Assembly (NCBI RefSeq): GCF_020520425.1
Contig: NC_079487.1
Span: forward strand, 129,726,385 to 129,790,384
Reading direction: 5' to 3'
Length of the DNA: 64,000 bases
From: Spinacia oleracea
Lineage: Eukaryota > Streptophyta > Magnoliopsida > Caryophyllales > Amaranthaceae
In this document: positions 32,730-44,980 of the stretch, in pieces
How positions within the stretch are numbered: the stretch's first letter is position 1
Layout: the number at the start of each line of letters is the position of its first letter
Translations under genes and position numbers: made by a program
The notes under the pieces: generated by a model
Seen by the model: only the letters and a program-made list of their open reading frames with translations
What the model was told of the DNA's origin: nothing
Database searches by the model: none

Positions 32730-33724
32730 GGCTATAAAAGATTTTTCCTAAATTATGAAAATCTTTTTTAAAAAAAGTAATTAAAATATGGTTTTTTTAT
32801 ATATTTTCCGCTCTAACAAAAAAATTAAATATAAATAAATACAAATTGGGGAAGTATGTTTATAATTTGTTAAGTTAAAAAAAATACAAAAAAAAATATT
32901 TTAAAAAGTTAAACTATAGTCTCAGGTAAATTATTATTATTTTCGTCTAGTAATCAAATCGGGTTTAGGTCTAGGTGGTGTTAGTTATATACGGAGTAGA
33001 TCACATGCATGTCCACCAAGTCACAACTCATGTAAAAGCCTAGTTAACTTGAACGAGAGGGGGATGATAAGAAATTATTTTTCACCTAGTGGATAGTTGG
33101 ACGGACTCTAACAAAATAATCAGCAATCTTCGTTCAAATTTTAATTTTTGTTTTTTAGTAGAGGAATAAGATATAAAATCACTAAATATTTCCTTCAAAA
33201 AAGGTATCTATACTCTAATGTTTCGTCAATGCCGCCAATGAGGAGGTCTAATAGGACCTCCAGCATAGAGCCCAAATTTTGGGGGGTAAAAAAAAATTAG
33301 AGTTAATTCACATATCCCTATTATTGGTTATATAGTAAATCGTGCAAATAGATGACACTTTATTTGTTTGTGGATCAATGGTACAATTCTCTTAATCATG
33401 GGTTGTAGGATCGACTCCCAATATGTACATTTTTTTTTGTGTTACTAATCATTTTATTAAGAAAAAGACCTTTACATTAAAGAAAAGAACATGACCTCCA
33501 AATTCCAAAAAACGGCCCTATATTTCGGCATATGTTTGAAAAGTTAAAATAACGAAGAAATTATTAAAATAGTTTAGCACGTGTGACTGGTGAGAGGGAG
33601 ATTGGAAAAAAAAGGAGCTAGAGTGATATAGAGAGAAAGATTATGCGAGATCCATGATTAATTGATTGATTTAAGGCACGCGGACTCTCTCGCGGCATCG
33701 CATCACATCAGTACCATTACCATA
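32730..33724. other. AT-rich intergenic DNA, no gene seen
   Basis: Nothing is supported as a gene. A short stretch near 33405-33430 (GGTTGTAGGATCGACTCCCA) recalls a Pol III B-box-like repeat fragment but has no paired A box. Confidence 0.4.
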
Positions 33725-35566
33725 CACTACAAGAAATCGCTTGATTACCAACTAAATTTACCGACCGCCATAAAAGTAGTTGGTAAAACATAATTTACCG
33801 ACCGATTTAGAAGCAGTCGTTAATTTACCGACCGATTTAGAAGCAGTCGTTATTTTTTAAATTTACCGACCGCTTCTAAAGCAGTCGATAAATTAACGTC
33901 TGCTCTCCCATGTGTTACGACTAAATAGCAGTCGATAAAAACCCGACTATTTCCGAATTAAATTTAAAATTTTACCAACCGCCTATTTGAATAATTTATC
34001 GACTGTGTTTTAGTTGGTCGTTAAATTACCGACCGTATTTTATACAGTCGTTAAATTACCGACCGCTTTTACCGACCGCCAAGAGTATTTATTTATTTTT
34101 AAAAAGATTTTCCTAGCTAGAAACCCTAAGAAACTCCTCCTAATCTCTACCCACGTTTGTACGCCGTATCCCTCCCTATTTTCTTTCTCTCTCTTCAACT
34201 TCCCTCATCTCCCCTTCTCTTTCTCTCTCTTCAACCTCCCTCAATCTCTCTCTCATCTTTCTTTTTTTCTTCTGTCACTCATCTCTCTTCAACGTCCCTC
34301 AATCTCTCCTCTCTCGTCTTTTTTTTCGTCACTCATTAAAATTGATATTGCAAGCATTAACGACTTCCGTTTCTATTTTTTTTTCAATGTCAATTCTTTT
34401 ATTTAATTAACTTCAGTGATTTGATTTTTTCTCTTTTTATATTTTTGTGTTTGAATTTTAAATCTGATGAGTTTGTGTGTGCTGAATTTTTATGTAGGTG
34501 AAGAATTTGAGTAGATCTTCGATATGATGGAGTTAAGCATTGAAGAACAAAGCTCTAAAGAGAAGATCTGACAGAGAATTACTTGGAGGTGAAGAAGGAG
34601 AATAGATCTATGTGTTTTCACAATAAGGTAAGCTTTGTACTTTTTGATTATTTATTTATTTATTTGAATTGCAATAGTGCAGGGCATTTTCAAGGAATTT
34701 AGTGATAATATTTTTTTTTAAAAATATATTTGATTTTTTTGTTTAGGCTGTTGAATTTTATAGTTGGACATAAAATTGTATTTATGTTATTTTTTAACTT
34801 TTTTAACGATCTAATATGTATGTTAAAACGTGAACTTGCAGGGATTTAATCTCGACATTTGTTGATACCAAGAACCGTTGATTTGATAAATTTGGGAAGA
34901 AGTTGGAAGGAAATAACTTCAAGCATACATAGTCTGAGGTTTATGTTTAGTTTTAGATCGATTTTTTTTAGAATTATTCTTACTCATCTTTGTAATTGTA
35001 ATTCAAGTGAATTGTGTCATAATAAAAGTTCCTTTTATTACTTTACATTGCAAGTGAATTATGTCATAATATATTTTAGTATTAAATTGGGAAATTTTTT
35101 ATACCTATATAATGTACTTCGTATTCGGCTATGAAAAAAGTAGCTGGGTCCAATGTTTTTTTTGTTGCGTTAACTCAATTTACCGACCGACATGCAGTCG
35201 GTAATTTAGCGACGACCTTTGGTAGTCGCTAAATTAACGACCGCATGTCGGCCGCTAATTTAGCGACCGTCAAGGCGGTCGCTAAATTAGCGACTGCTAA
35301 GACAGTCGCTAAATTATCGGCTGTCTAGGCGGTCGCTAATTTTGCGACTACTTAAGCGGTTGGTAAAATAACAACTACTAAGCAGTCGATATTTCAGACG
35401 GTAAAATTTATCGACCGCTTTCCAGTCGGAGTTTCCCAAATTACCGTCCAGGAGAATACTGACCGGGCTTTTACGACCGTTGGCGGTCGCTAAATAGTTT
35501 ACTGACCGTATTTCTTGTTTTACCAACCACTTTTGGCGGTCGGAAATTAGTTCATTTCTTGTAGTG
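33725..35566. mobile_element. Non-autonomous CACTA element with exon-like cargo
   Basis: Ends CACTACAAGAAAT and ATTTCTTGTAGTG form the 13-bp inverted repeat of CACTA (En/Spm) transposons. ATA is duplicated on both sides (33722-33724 and 35567-35569). Both subterminal regions are filled with the motif TTACCGACCG and its variants (GCGACCG, AGTCGCTAAATTA), the transposase-binding type arrays. The centre (about 34090-35130) is CT-rich leader-like and exon-like sequence, not transposase. Confidence 0.88.
34498..34627 (+). other. Exon-like segment in the CACTA cargo
   Basis: The segment is bounded by an acceptor-like TTTTTATGTAG before 34498 and a donor-like GTAAGC after 34627. A further acceptor-like TGAACTTGCAG ends at 34841. 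It has stops in the frames I checked, so it may be an untranslated or non-coding spliced exon captured from a host gene. Confidence 0.35.
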
Positions 35567-35569
35567 ATA

Positions 35570-36114
35570 TCTAGGCATTTGGGGGCACTGTTAACGAATT
35601 GGGGGTGTTTGGTTATGAGGGGTTTGAGGCAAAAAGAGTTTTTTGAGGTGAATTATAGGTTTGACTTTTTCAAAAAGCTACTTGGGAGTGTTTGGTTATG
35701 AGATGTTTGAAAGAGAGTTTTTGGGTGAAAAAGTTAATTCTCCAAAAGCTCAACAAATGAGCCTTTTGCAATTAGAGGGTTGAGAAAGTGAATGTAAAAT
35801 TACTATTTTGTACTAGTACGGCTAGTTTGTTTAGAGGGATAAAGAGGAGGGATAAGGATTTCTTATCCCTATACTTTCCATTGTTTGTTTATAAGGAATT
35901 GGCAATTTATGAGGGATAGGGATAAGGATTAAATGCCTCGGCTCCTTATCCCACTAATCTTGTACCTAGGGGGGCCTAAAATTACAGCACTTAACAACCT
36001 TAGCATTCTACATTATTCCTTTACCCCATTTACTATTCGTTACTTGTAATAAAATTTATATTAGTACGTTGAAGTACTTAATTAAAACTATTGCAATCAT
36101 GCTTGTAATATCAT
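35570..36114. other. Intergenic DNA with MITE-like fragments
   Basis: GGGTGTTTGGTTATGAG occurs twice (about 35605 and 35688), typical of ends of GGTGTTTGG-type MITEs. AGGGATAAGGATTTCTTATCCCT near 35850 is a short palindrome. No gene. Confidence 0.4.
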
Positions 36115-37580
36115 TGATAGGCTGTCGTACACCCGTCAAAAATAAAATCCTAACGAAACCTCCTAACAATGTAGTAGGGTAAGCAGGGTCGAATCCACAG
36201 AGAGATGGCTATTTAAATCTAGCTTTCAAGGTATGGCGAAACTAACAATGTCACGAAATTTAGGATTCAATGTTTAAACTAAAATAAATAGAAAAATAAA
36301 CTAAAATATCTAGGGCAACGGTTCACCATATTCATAGTTCAGAATCAATCAAAACATCATCAACAACTCAAATATTCAAATTATCTAGAGCACAAGTTAA
36401 TCCTACGGTCGGGTCTTAACACTCTCAATTCAACATATGCAGTACGATCGCTAACATAATCAGAATTGCTAGTTGTAGGTAAGCCTCTAAAATTCGATCT
36501 TTCGATTCTAAATCCTATTAGCATGATTTAATCAAACAATTGATCAGATTGCAAAGATTAACAATATAAACCTAATCAACTAGAAATATCAATGAATAAT
36601 CAAACCATCAACAATAATAATAAGGATTCATAATATAAACATGGATTCCCAAACCCTAGAAAGCGAACTACTCAATCATGAAACGAACAATGAAAATCAA
36701 TTCTAATAATGAAAACATAATTAAAAGCAATAAATAAAATAAAGAGAAAAATCAATTATACCTCAAAGAATTACATTGATGGAGTATGTAGAAAAACTAG
36801 GGTTCATGAAGAAGAAAAGAGAGAAAAAGAACGTGAATTCGAAATCTAGGGAATTGAAACATCAAGGAAATAAAAGCATAAGGGATAAAAGCATTCCCTT
36901 GAAGTATTTATATGCTTCCTAAATTCTAAACAAAATAGGAAAAGATAACAATTACATAAGCTAAGATTTAATTGGACGATCACCAAGACGAAAGCATGAA
37001 CCCGCGTGTGGAAGTAGTTGGGCGGAGAAACCAGCGGGCCCGCTGGTGGGTCGCTGGTTTTCGCGCCCAAGGGGAAGATTGGGCCATCGTTTTGGGCTTC
37101 GGGCGAATCGGATAGTCGAGCCATCTTGTTTATGTCATAACTCTTGTTCTACAATGCCTATAAGGACGTGTGACCTGTCGTTGGAAAGCTCTTGAAGTCT
37201 ACTTTCTAGGCCAATAAAAATCGCCTCATTCCGACATGTAGAACTTGAGATATCATCAAAAGAGTGAACGCTTGTCCGTTTTGATGCTTAGAAAAATAGC
37301 GTTTAGCTTCGTTATTGACTCAAAATTATCCCTAGAGATATGCAATGATCCTCGAGTCAACATTCCATCCGTTCATCATCCAAATCAACTCATAACACTC
37401 CGAAAGCATCCAAATGACCGTAAAATCACCTGAAACATTAAGAAAACACAAACGGGGCGTAATAGAGTACGAGAACGATAACTTATGCAAATGTGATCCT
37501 AAATGCAACTAAAATGATATAAATGCCTATTAATGCAACCTAAATGCGCCTAAAATACCCTATACAAATATGACTCATCA
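36115..37580 (-). repeat. 3' LTR (left on the plus strand)
   Basis: Begins TGATAGGCTG and ends CTCATCA on the plus strand. It contains the 16-bp perfect palindrome CCAGCGGGCCCGCTGG at 37031-37046. The frames of 92 and 62 codons inside are exact duplicates of those in the other LTR and are not genes. Confidence 0.93.
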
Positions 37581-37594
37581 AATTCCCCCAAGCT
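37581..37594 (-). other. Polypurine tract of the LTR element
   Basis: On the minus strand the bases next to the 3' LTR read AGCTTGGGGGAATT, a purine-rich primer site for plus-strand DNA synthesis. Related CCCCCAAGCTAG copies recur at about 38485 and 39123. Confidence 0.65.
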
Positions 37595-39789
37595 AGACTG
37601 TTGCTTGTCCCAAGCAACACTAAACCAAAGGTAGAGAAACAAGACGCACATGACTTTCACAAAACCATGGTAAGACCAACCCAACTCTCGAGCAAACAAT
37701 CAAACAGAGTTATTGAGACAGAAATCTAGCTCGGATACAAATAGAACCACAAAGCATCGTGATCCACAATCGAAACAACCAAGCTTAGCCACAAACTATT
37801 CTCAATCAAGCTAGTCGTCGCCGCATACCTTGTAGAATATAAATATATGATGCAACATGGGGTAAGATGACAATAGCAAGAAACGATTTTCATTCAATCA
37901 CAAAACAAACATGCCGATCAAGAGGTCTTTATAATAAGCTTGTAATGGGGATAGGTAAAAACAAAGGGTAGGGTATAATTTGGGAAAAAGTGAGAGTAAG
38001 GTCCAACTTGGGGAGCAAAGGTGAACTACATGCGTCGGCGTGATAATGCCGCAAATCCAACTCCATCGAACCATGAAACCCGAACAATCAACCAAGTTAT
38101 AACCAAGGGAAAAACATAATATAATGTCAATGATCTTTCTTCATTCCCCTTTCCCAACTTTCAGACTACATACAAAAACGAAACATATTTTTTTTGATTT
38201 TTCTCTCTTTTTTTTTCTTTTTTTTTCTATTTTTTTTCTTCTTTTTTTCTTCTTTTTTTTTCTTTTTTTTCTTTTTTTTATTTATTTATTTTGGTATGAA
38301 AATGAAACTAGATAATGAAATCGAAAGTACATAATAAATCTAATGCTAACTGTTACAAGCTTGGGTGCCAACAATAATATACACCATTTCCGAACCACAA
38401 ATCCAAACATAGCCTCGAACCACGAACTATTGGCTTAGTGTGCCAATCAATCAACATCAATGAAACCATTACGAACACCGAAGCTCCCCCAAGCTAGATT
38501 CGGGACAAGTAACCAACGGGGCTAATAGGGCTCAATTTTGTGGAGTTAAAACAATAAACAGACAAGGCTACAACATGGGTATGAAAGGCAGGAACTGATG
38601 TTTCTAAATTCGTCTGAAGGCTTCCTAAGAGAATGGCCTCTGTCATACGCGGCATGCGTGAGTTGCAACTAAACTACTAATGAATCTCAAGCCAAAATCA
38701 TACGATAACAAGTCACATCAATCACACAAACACATAGTAAGGTGACCTGCAAGATAATTGGCTAGCTATTCTTGACACGAGACCAACATCTTACCGCATA
38801 CCATTCAATTGGTTCACACAATGCCAAGCAGTTATCAATGTATAGCATGACCGACTGAATTTCAGAATCATAACTAAGTTCAAAAGAAGTTCAAGAGAGT
38901 CAAATAAAGCCCGAACATAGTTTGAAAGTCAATTGCACAATGCAGGGTATAAAGACATATGAATGCAAGTAAGAATGCAACTAAATTGAACAATAACACT
39001 AGGAAAGCAGTACATTTTTTTTCGTTGCACGTAAACTCCCACCCCTAATGGATGGTACAAAGCGTACAACACCTAAACAAAACAATAAAACTATACTAGA
39101 AAGCAACAAAGATAGATATCCCTCCCCCAAGCTAAGCAAAACACAGTGCCCTCACTGTGAAAATAGCAACAATATAACTCAAACAAGGGAGAGGGATGGA
39201 AAGTGCTCACTCGTGATGAGGCTCGTCTGCCGAGGATGACTCGGTAGAACTGTCGACAATAGAAGCAGTGTGGCCAGAAGCTTCAAACTGACGACGCAAA
39301 GAACCATTATCCATAGATGTGGTGGATTTGGGTGATAGCTAGTGGGTTTAGTTGTTTTCATGATACAACAACCACGATTTAAAATACTCCAATCAACCAA
39401 CATGGTGCATAATTCAAGATTCCACGATCAATCCCAACAAGCAATCCAAGCAATGACAATATTCGCCCAATGCTAATAATTCAAACTCAACAACCAACAA
39501 ACGTTAACCAATCTCAACAAATAATTCATATAATATTCACAACAACGACAACCATTTGAATTCAACAACCAATATTGTAATCAAAATTTCAATTTTCTTT
39601 TCAAAAAATGATTCAAGTGAATAAACTTTAGAAAAATTAAAATTTTAATATCTTGTATGCATCGCAAAGACCATAATTTAGTTGCGAACTCACGTGAATT
39701 CCGCAAACGAGCCACAATACTACACAATTTGTCAATGCCCACAAAGAATCAAAAACCCCCAAATTGATTTCAAAAGTTAGGGTTTAAAA

Positions 39790-40590
39790 TTCAAAAACAA
39801 AATAATGGTGAATATGGGAGATTGGAGAGGATTAGAGGAGGAGGGAAGGTGGCAGATGCGGGCTGGTGGTGCGGCGCGCCGACCACCGAATTGCAGGCGG
39901 CCGGCGGCGGTGGTCTGGTGTGGCTGGAAAGAAGGTGGTTCGCGAAGGGAAGGTGGGTGAGGAAGGAGAATGCGCGAGTGGAGGTGAATGGCTGGGCGTG
40001 CGCGAGTGAGGGAGAAGTGGTGGCGCTGTCCGCCGGTGGTGAAGGTGGAGAGCCGGCGTAACTGCTGGTTGGTGAAGACGGGGATGGTGGCAGGAGGGAG
40101 TTTGGCGGTGGGGTGCTGTCGGTGCGGCGGATGGGCGAGGAGAGAAGGCGAGGGCGTCGTGGGTGATGGAAGGTGGTTGGCTGGTGCTTCTCCGACCACC
40201 GGTGCAGCGCCGCCGGCAGTTCGCTGATGGTGGGGAGAAGTTGACGGCGAGTAATGGTGGTGCGGTTCACTGATGTTGGAGAAGGCTGAGGGAGGTAGTA
40301 GGTGATGAAAGACTGAGTTTTTTTTTTTTTTTTTTTGAATTTGGTTGGGAGGGAAATCCAGCTAGGGCGCTGGTCCGCCAGCGGGTGTGGCAGTAAGTGC
40401 AAGTTTTGGGTGCTAACAAGCCAGCGGGCCCGCTGCCTACGCGCTGGAAAACGCGCACACGAGCAGCGACTGAGCCAACGAGGGGGCTGGTTAGCGCGTG
40501 TGTTGGGGCGAGTTGCTAAGGCTTGTCGATGCATCAAAATTCTAGGAATTAACTTGATCGTGCACCTACACATCCTAAAAAAAATCAAGC
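39790..40590. other. GC-rich island inside the LTR element
   Basis: This block is far richer in G and C than the rest of the element (GGTGG, GGCGG, CGCGCG). It gives long Pro/Ser/Arg-rich false frames on the minus strand (265 codons at 39791-40588) and Gly/Trp-rich ones on the plus strand. It lies downstream of gag where pol would be expected. It repeats the LTR palindrome CCAGCGGGCCCGCTG at 40421-40435. It may be captured host sequence; I recognise no gene. Confidence 0.5.
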
Positions 40591-40981
40591 ACCACTAAAC
40601 TCAAAAATTAGAATTGTTAATAAAAATTAAACACACAAAAATAAATAAATTAATACGATTAAAGAAAAATTAATCTAAAAATGAAATAAAAATATGAATT
40701 CAAGCGAACTCAAAGGAAAAAAATCGTTAGTAAAATTAAACGCAAAATAAATAAATAAATACGATTAACGAAAACTAATCTAAAAAGGAAATTATGAATT
40801 CAAGTGAACTCAAAGGAAAATATTTTTGTGCTTTTGTTGTTTTTTTTTTTCCCCAATAAATTAACCAAATAAAAATAAAATGGAAATAGATAAAGAAAAT
40901 TGAAATGAGGGAAAGATAGGAATCGGGTTGCCTCCCGATAAGCGCTCGTTTTAAGTCATTAGCTTGACTCCACTCAAATTG

Positions 40982-42085
40982 TTAATCAGAAGAATCCAAC
41001 GCCTTGAGTAATTTATCAAATGCCCCTGCAAACATGTCATTGAGCACTGCGTATGGCTTGAGTAAAACCAAATTCATCCTCGCATATAGGGTATTAGATA
41101 AATAAACAGAAAAAATAAAACCAAAAGAAAAAGAATCAGAAGTAGAGGAAAAATCAAAAGAAAAAGAAAAAGGAGAATATTTACAACTTCCCTCTAATTG
41201 CTCCTCGGGCAATGTAAACGTTTTAGAATGAGCATCAAGGCCGGCAAGGTCAAATGTATCATGGAATGGAGACCTATTGATAAAGTGCGAAAGACTTAAC
41301 ATGGGGGATGTAGGAAAAAGATCAAGCCTCCGCGAGAACGGGACATAGGCGGAAGGGGATATAGGCTCAACATTGATGCTTTTACCTATAATTCCACCCT
41401 CGTGAACAAACTCGTCACTAAAATCGTCAACCAAAAGTTTCGCAACCAACGGTTTCTCAACCATCGATTCTACAACCATTAGTGATTCTTCATCCTCCAA
41501 AGTCTCCGTTATATCCAACTTTTCCTCATCAGTACCAAAAGCCAAATGATAACCTTCCTCTAATGAACTAAGATTCTCAAAAAATCCACCATCATCATCA
41601 TCATCATCATCATTATAAAGGATTTTCATGTCATAATAAGATGGTTCGAGTTGGAAATTTTGCGTATTAAATCGAAGGAAAGGGTTGACAGTTCTAACAT
41701 ATGACTCGCTATAGGGACAAAGAGAAGTATCATGGTCATGACAATGACACCAAGAACAATAATACGGGGGAGGGGTGTGAGTTTGAGGAATAGGAAAAGA
41801 GAAATTTTGCAGAGTAGGTTCAACAAGCATTGTCATCTCCCACTCATATGTATCCCTAGCTAATTGCTCAATCAAATCCCAACACTCTTCTGGAGTCTTC
41901 TCCACAAATATATAACTACTCATGGAATCCAACAACAATCTTGTATCTTCATTCAATCCCTCATAAATCACCATACATAGTTCCCATTGTTCAAAAAGAT
42001 GATTTGGACCAAGAAAATCTCCGAGTCTATAATAATATCTCCAAAACACTTCATTCTCAAATTGAGGAAAGAAAATAGATGCCAT
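40982..42085 (-). CDS. Gag-like protein of the LTR retrotransposon
   Basis: A 367-codon frame starting about 100 bases after the primer-binding site. Residues 1-95 resemble Retrotrans_gag (FWRYYYRLGDFLGPNH, YEGLNEDTRLLLDS, KTPEECWDLIEQLARDTYEW), the capsid-forming helical region. Residues 110-123 form a perfect CX2CX4HX4C zinc knuckle (C110, C113, H118, C123) for RNA packaging. An Asp run (about residues 160-167) comes from a CAT/ATC microsatellite. The C-terminal half is acidic and unlike any protease or RT. Expected role: particle formation, with enzymes supplied in trans. Confidence 0.8.
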   Translation of the reverse strand: MASIFFPQFENEVFWRYYYRLGDFLGPNHLFEQWELCMVIYEGLNEDTRLLLDSMSSYIFVEKTPEECWDLIEQLARDTYEWEMTMLVEPTLQNFSFPIPQTHTPPPYYCSWCHCHDHDTSLCPYSESYVRTVNPFLRFNTQNFQLEPSYYDMKILYNDDDDDDDGGFFENLSSLEEGYHLAFGTDEEKLDITETLEDEESLMVVESMVEKPLVAKLLVDDFSDEFVHEGGIIGKSINVEPISPSAYVPFSRRLDLFPTSPMLSLSHFINRSPFHDTFDLAGLDAHSKTFTLPEEQLEGSCKYSPFSFSFDFSSTSDSFSFGFIFSVYLSNTLYARMNLVLLKPYAVLNDMFAGAFDKLLKALDSSD

Positions 42086-42185
42086 TTTATATTATAAAAA
42101 AAAGGGAAATTTTATACACAAACGAAAAAATATATACAATGTAGTCTCACCAAAAATAAAAGCTAAAAAGAAAAATAAAACTGTC

Positions 42186-42203
42186 TCCCCGGCAACGGCG
42201 CCA
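42186..42203 (-). other. Primer-binding site, tRNA-Asp type
   Basis: Five bases after the 5' LTR the minus strand reads TGGCGCCGTTGCCGGGGA, complementary to the 3' end of plant tRNA-Asp (ending CCCCGGCAACGGCGCCA). It fixes the element's orientation. Confidence 0.85.
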
Positions 42204-42208
42204 AAATT

Positions 42209-43674
42209 TGATAGGCTGTCGTACACCCGTCAAAAATAAAATCCTAACGAAACCTCCTAACAATGTAGTAGGGTAAGCAGGGTCGAATCCACAGAGAGAT
42301 GGCTATTTAAATCTAGCTTTCAAGGTATGGCGAAACTAACAATGTCACGAAATTTAGGATTCAATGTTTAAACTAAAATAAATAGAAAAATAAACTAAAA
42401 TATCTAGGGCAACGGTTCACCATATTCATAGTTCAGAATCAATCAAAACATCATCAACAACTCAAATATTCAAATTATCTAGAGCACAAGTTAATCCTAC
42501 GGTCGGGTCTTAACACTCTCAATTCAACATATGCAGTACGATCGCTAACATAATCAGAATTGCTAGTTGTAGGTAAGCCTCTAAAATTCGATCTTTCGAT
42601 TCTAAATCCTATTAGCATGATTTAATCAAACAATTGATCAGATTGCAAAGATTAACAATATAAACCTAATCAACTAGAAATATCAATGAATAATCAAACC
42701 ATCAACAATAATAATAAGGATTCATAATATAAACATGGATTCCCAAACCCTAGAAAGCGAACTACTCAATCATGAAACGAACAATGAAAATCAATTCTAA
42801 GAATGAAAACATAATTAAAAGCAATAAATAAAATAAAGAGAAAAATCAATTATACCTCAAAGAATTACATTGATGGAGTATGTAGAAAAACTAGGGTTCA
42901 TGAAGAAGAAAAGAGAGAAAAAGAACGTGAATTCGAAATCTAGGGAATTGAAACATCAAGGAAATAAAAGCATAAGGGATAAAAGCATTCCCTTGAAGTA
43001 TTTATATGCTTCCTAAATTCTAAACAAAATAGGAAAAGATAACAATTACATAAGCTAAGATTTAATTGGACGATCACCAAGACGAAAGCATGAACCCGCG
43101 TGTGGAAGTAGTTGGGCGGAGAAACCAGCGGGCCCGCTGGTGGGTCGCTGGTTTTCGCGCCCAAGGGGAAGATTGGGCCATCGTTTTGGGCTTCGGGCGA
43201 ATCGGATAGTCGAGCCATCTTGTTTATGTCATAACTCTTGTTCTACAATGCCTATAAGGACGTGTGACCTGTCGTTGGAAAGCTCTTGAAGTCTACTTTC
43301 TAGGCCAATAAAAATCGCCTCATTCCGACATGTAGAACTTGAGATATCATCAAAAGAGTGAACGCTTGTCCGTTTTGATGCTTAGAAAAATAGCGTTTAG
43401 CTTCGTTATTGACTCAAAATTATCCCTAGAGATATGCAATGATCCTCGAGTCAACATTCCATCCGTTCATCATCCAAATCAACTCATAACACTCCGAAAG
43501 CATCCAAATGACCGTAAAATCACCTGAAACATTAAGAAAACACAAACGGGGCGTAATAGAGTACGAGAACGATAACTTATGCAAATGTGATCCTAAATGC
43601 AACTAAAATGATATAAATGCCTATTAATGCAACCTAAATGCGCCTAAAATACCCTATACAAATATGACTCATCA
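42209..43674 (-). repeat. 5' LTR (right on the plus strand)
   Basis: Same length as the other LTR. By eye I find a single difference (T36707 versus G42801). Confidence 0.93.
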
Positions 43675-43679
43675 ATCAT

Positions 43680-44349
43680 TACTAGCATTTCTCTATTTGC
43701 AAATCAATAATTATGTATTTAGAATTTTAAATTAAGAATTTTTTTTTATTTTTATTTTTTAAAAGGGAAAAAAAATTATTTTATCTATTCGATGCTTATT
43801 TAAAAAATAAAGAGAAGATAATTAACATGATACACACTATTGTCTAATGCTAATAAGAAGCAAAGTATCCGACAACAAAATATCCTTAATGGTCATTTCA
43901 CATATTAAACCGCTAACAACTAACAACTAATTTACCAAACACGTGTACATAAACATCTAATTCAATCAGCTAGTCAAACTAACTAACATGTACGAAGTAA
44001 CAATTAACAACTCCTAACCAAACAGGGCCATTATAAGCATCTGAAGTACCATTGCACTACCTAACTATTAATTACTCCATAACTGATTGATGTTATTGCT
44101 TTCAACTTTGCCAATACTTCGTGTATGATTTTCCGCAAAAAAAAAAAAGAGATAAATGTCATTTAGGTATAGTACTCTGTATTTGGTAAATGTATATTAA
44201 TTACGCTCTACAAATACCTCATTATTCATATTTACTACTTTTTCTGTGAATGAAAATTAACCAATTTCTATGTGGATTGAATTACCGTTTAATTACGAAA
44301 TGAAATTTTCAAAACAAGAAAAATAGAAACCTGTTTAAATCACCGGAAA
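43680..44349. other. AT-rich DNA with one MITE end
   Basis: CAACTCCTAACCAAACAGGGCC at about 44009-44030 is the right end of a GGCCCTGTTTGGTT-type MITE whose other end I cannot place; the LTR insertion at 36115-43674 may have split it. No gene. Confidence 0.4.
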
Positions 44350-44980
44350 TCTAATATATATTATATAAAGAAAGCATATTTGCTGAATTATTAGAGCGTG
44401 ATTACTAATGATTTCTGCCAATGAAAAATAAGATTTCTATTTTTATTTTGAATTAAAAAAATTGAGTGCCACGTAGATAATTAATTATGTGTCATATAGA
44501 TATTTTAATTAATTAGTTACTAATATATACAACACCATCCAAAATCAAACACTCTGATAATTAAAAAATAAATCTAAAATAAAATTAATCCAATTAAAAT
44601 CAAACACTAAACTAAAATAAAATTCAATCCAAAATCAAACACGAATCCAATATTAGAGCGCCACGTAGAAAATCTAATGGTTTCGATCAATGAAAATAAG
44701 ATTTCGGAATTATTTATGAATTAAAAATTATCGAGTGTCACGTAGATAAATAATTAGGTGACACGTAGATATGTTTATTAATTAATTACTAATATTACAC
44801 ATATACAACTTTATCCAAAATCAAACACTCTAATAATTAAAAAATAAATCTAAAATGAAATAATCCAAAATTAAAAAAACTAATCTAATCTAATAGCAGT
44901 TGGTAACTTGGTATGCATAGGAGTTTTATTTTAACTTAGCAATTTAATAGACTCCTTGCATCGCACGCGCTAAAATCTAG
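44350..44980 (+). mobile_element. Non-autonomous Helitron with internal duplication
   Basis: Starts TCTAATATATATTATATAAAG after an A and ends GCATCGCACGCGCTAAAATCTAG before a T. The interior is two diverged copies of a unit of about 260 bp (from about 44393 and about 44652), each with TTAGAGCG, GCCACGTAGA and AATCAAACACTCT. No coding sequence. Confidence 0.7.

Larger units (their letters stand above)
36115..43674 (-). mobile_element. Young LTR retrotransposon, gag-only
   Basis: Two 1466-bp direct LTRs (36115-37580 and 42209-43674), each TG...CA, flanked by the 5-bp repeat ATCAT (36110-36114 and 43675-43679). The primer-binding site next to the right LTR shows the element reads on the minus strand. 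About 4.6 kb of interior holds one gag-like frame. I find no protease, reverse transcriptase, RNase H or integrase, so it must be mobilised by another element. The PBS type and the gag look suggest Ty3/gypsy (Metaviridae) affinity, but that is not proven without pol. Confidence 0.93.

Noticed and set aside
36846..37433. ORFs of 92 and 62 codons, repeated exactly at 42940-43527
   Set aside because: They lie wholly within the two LTRs and are identical because the LTRs are identical. No protein family.
38190..38290. Poly-T tract as a retroposon tail
   Set aside because: It lies inside the LTR element's interior and has no target duplication. It is simple sequence.
39791..40588. 265-codon minus frame rich in Pro, Ser and Arg
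   Set aside because: Explained by GC-rich composition; overlapping long frames exist on both strands, and there is a long Lys run from a poly-T tract.
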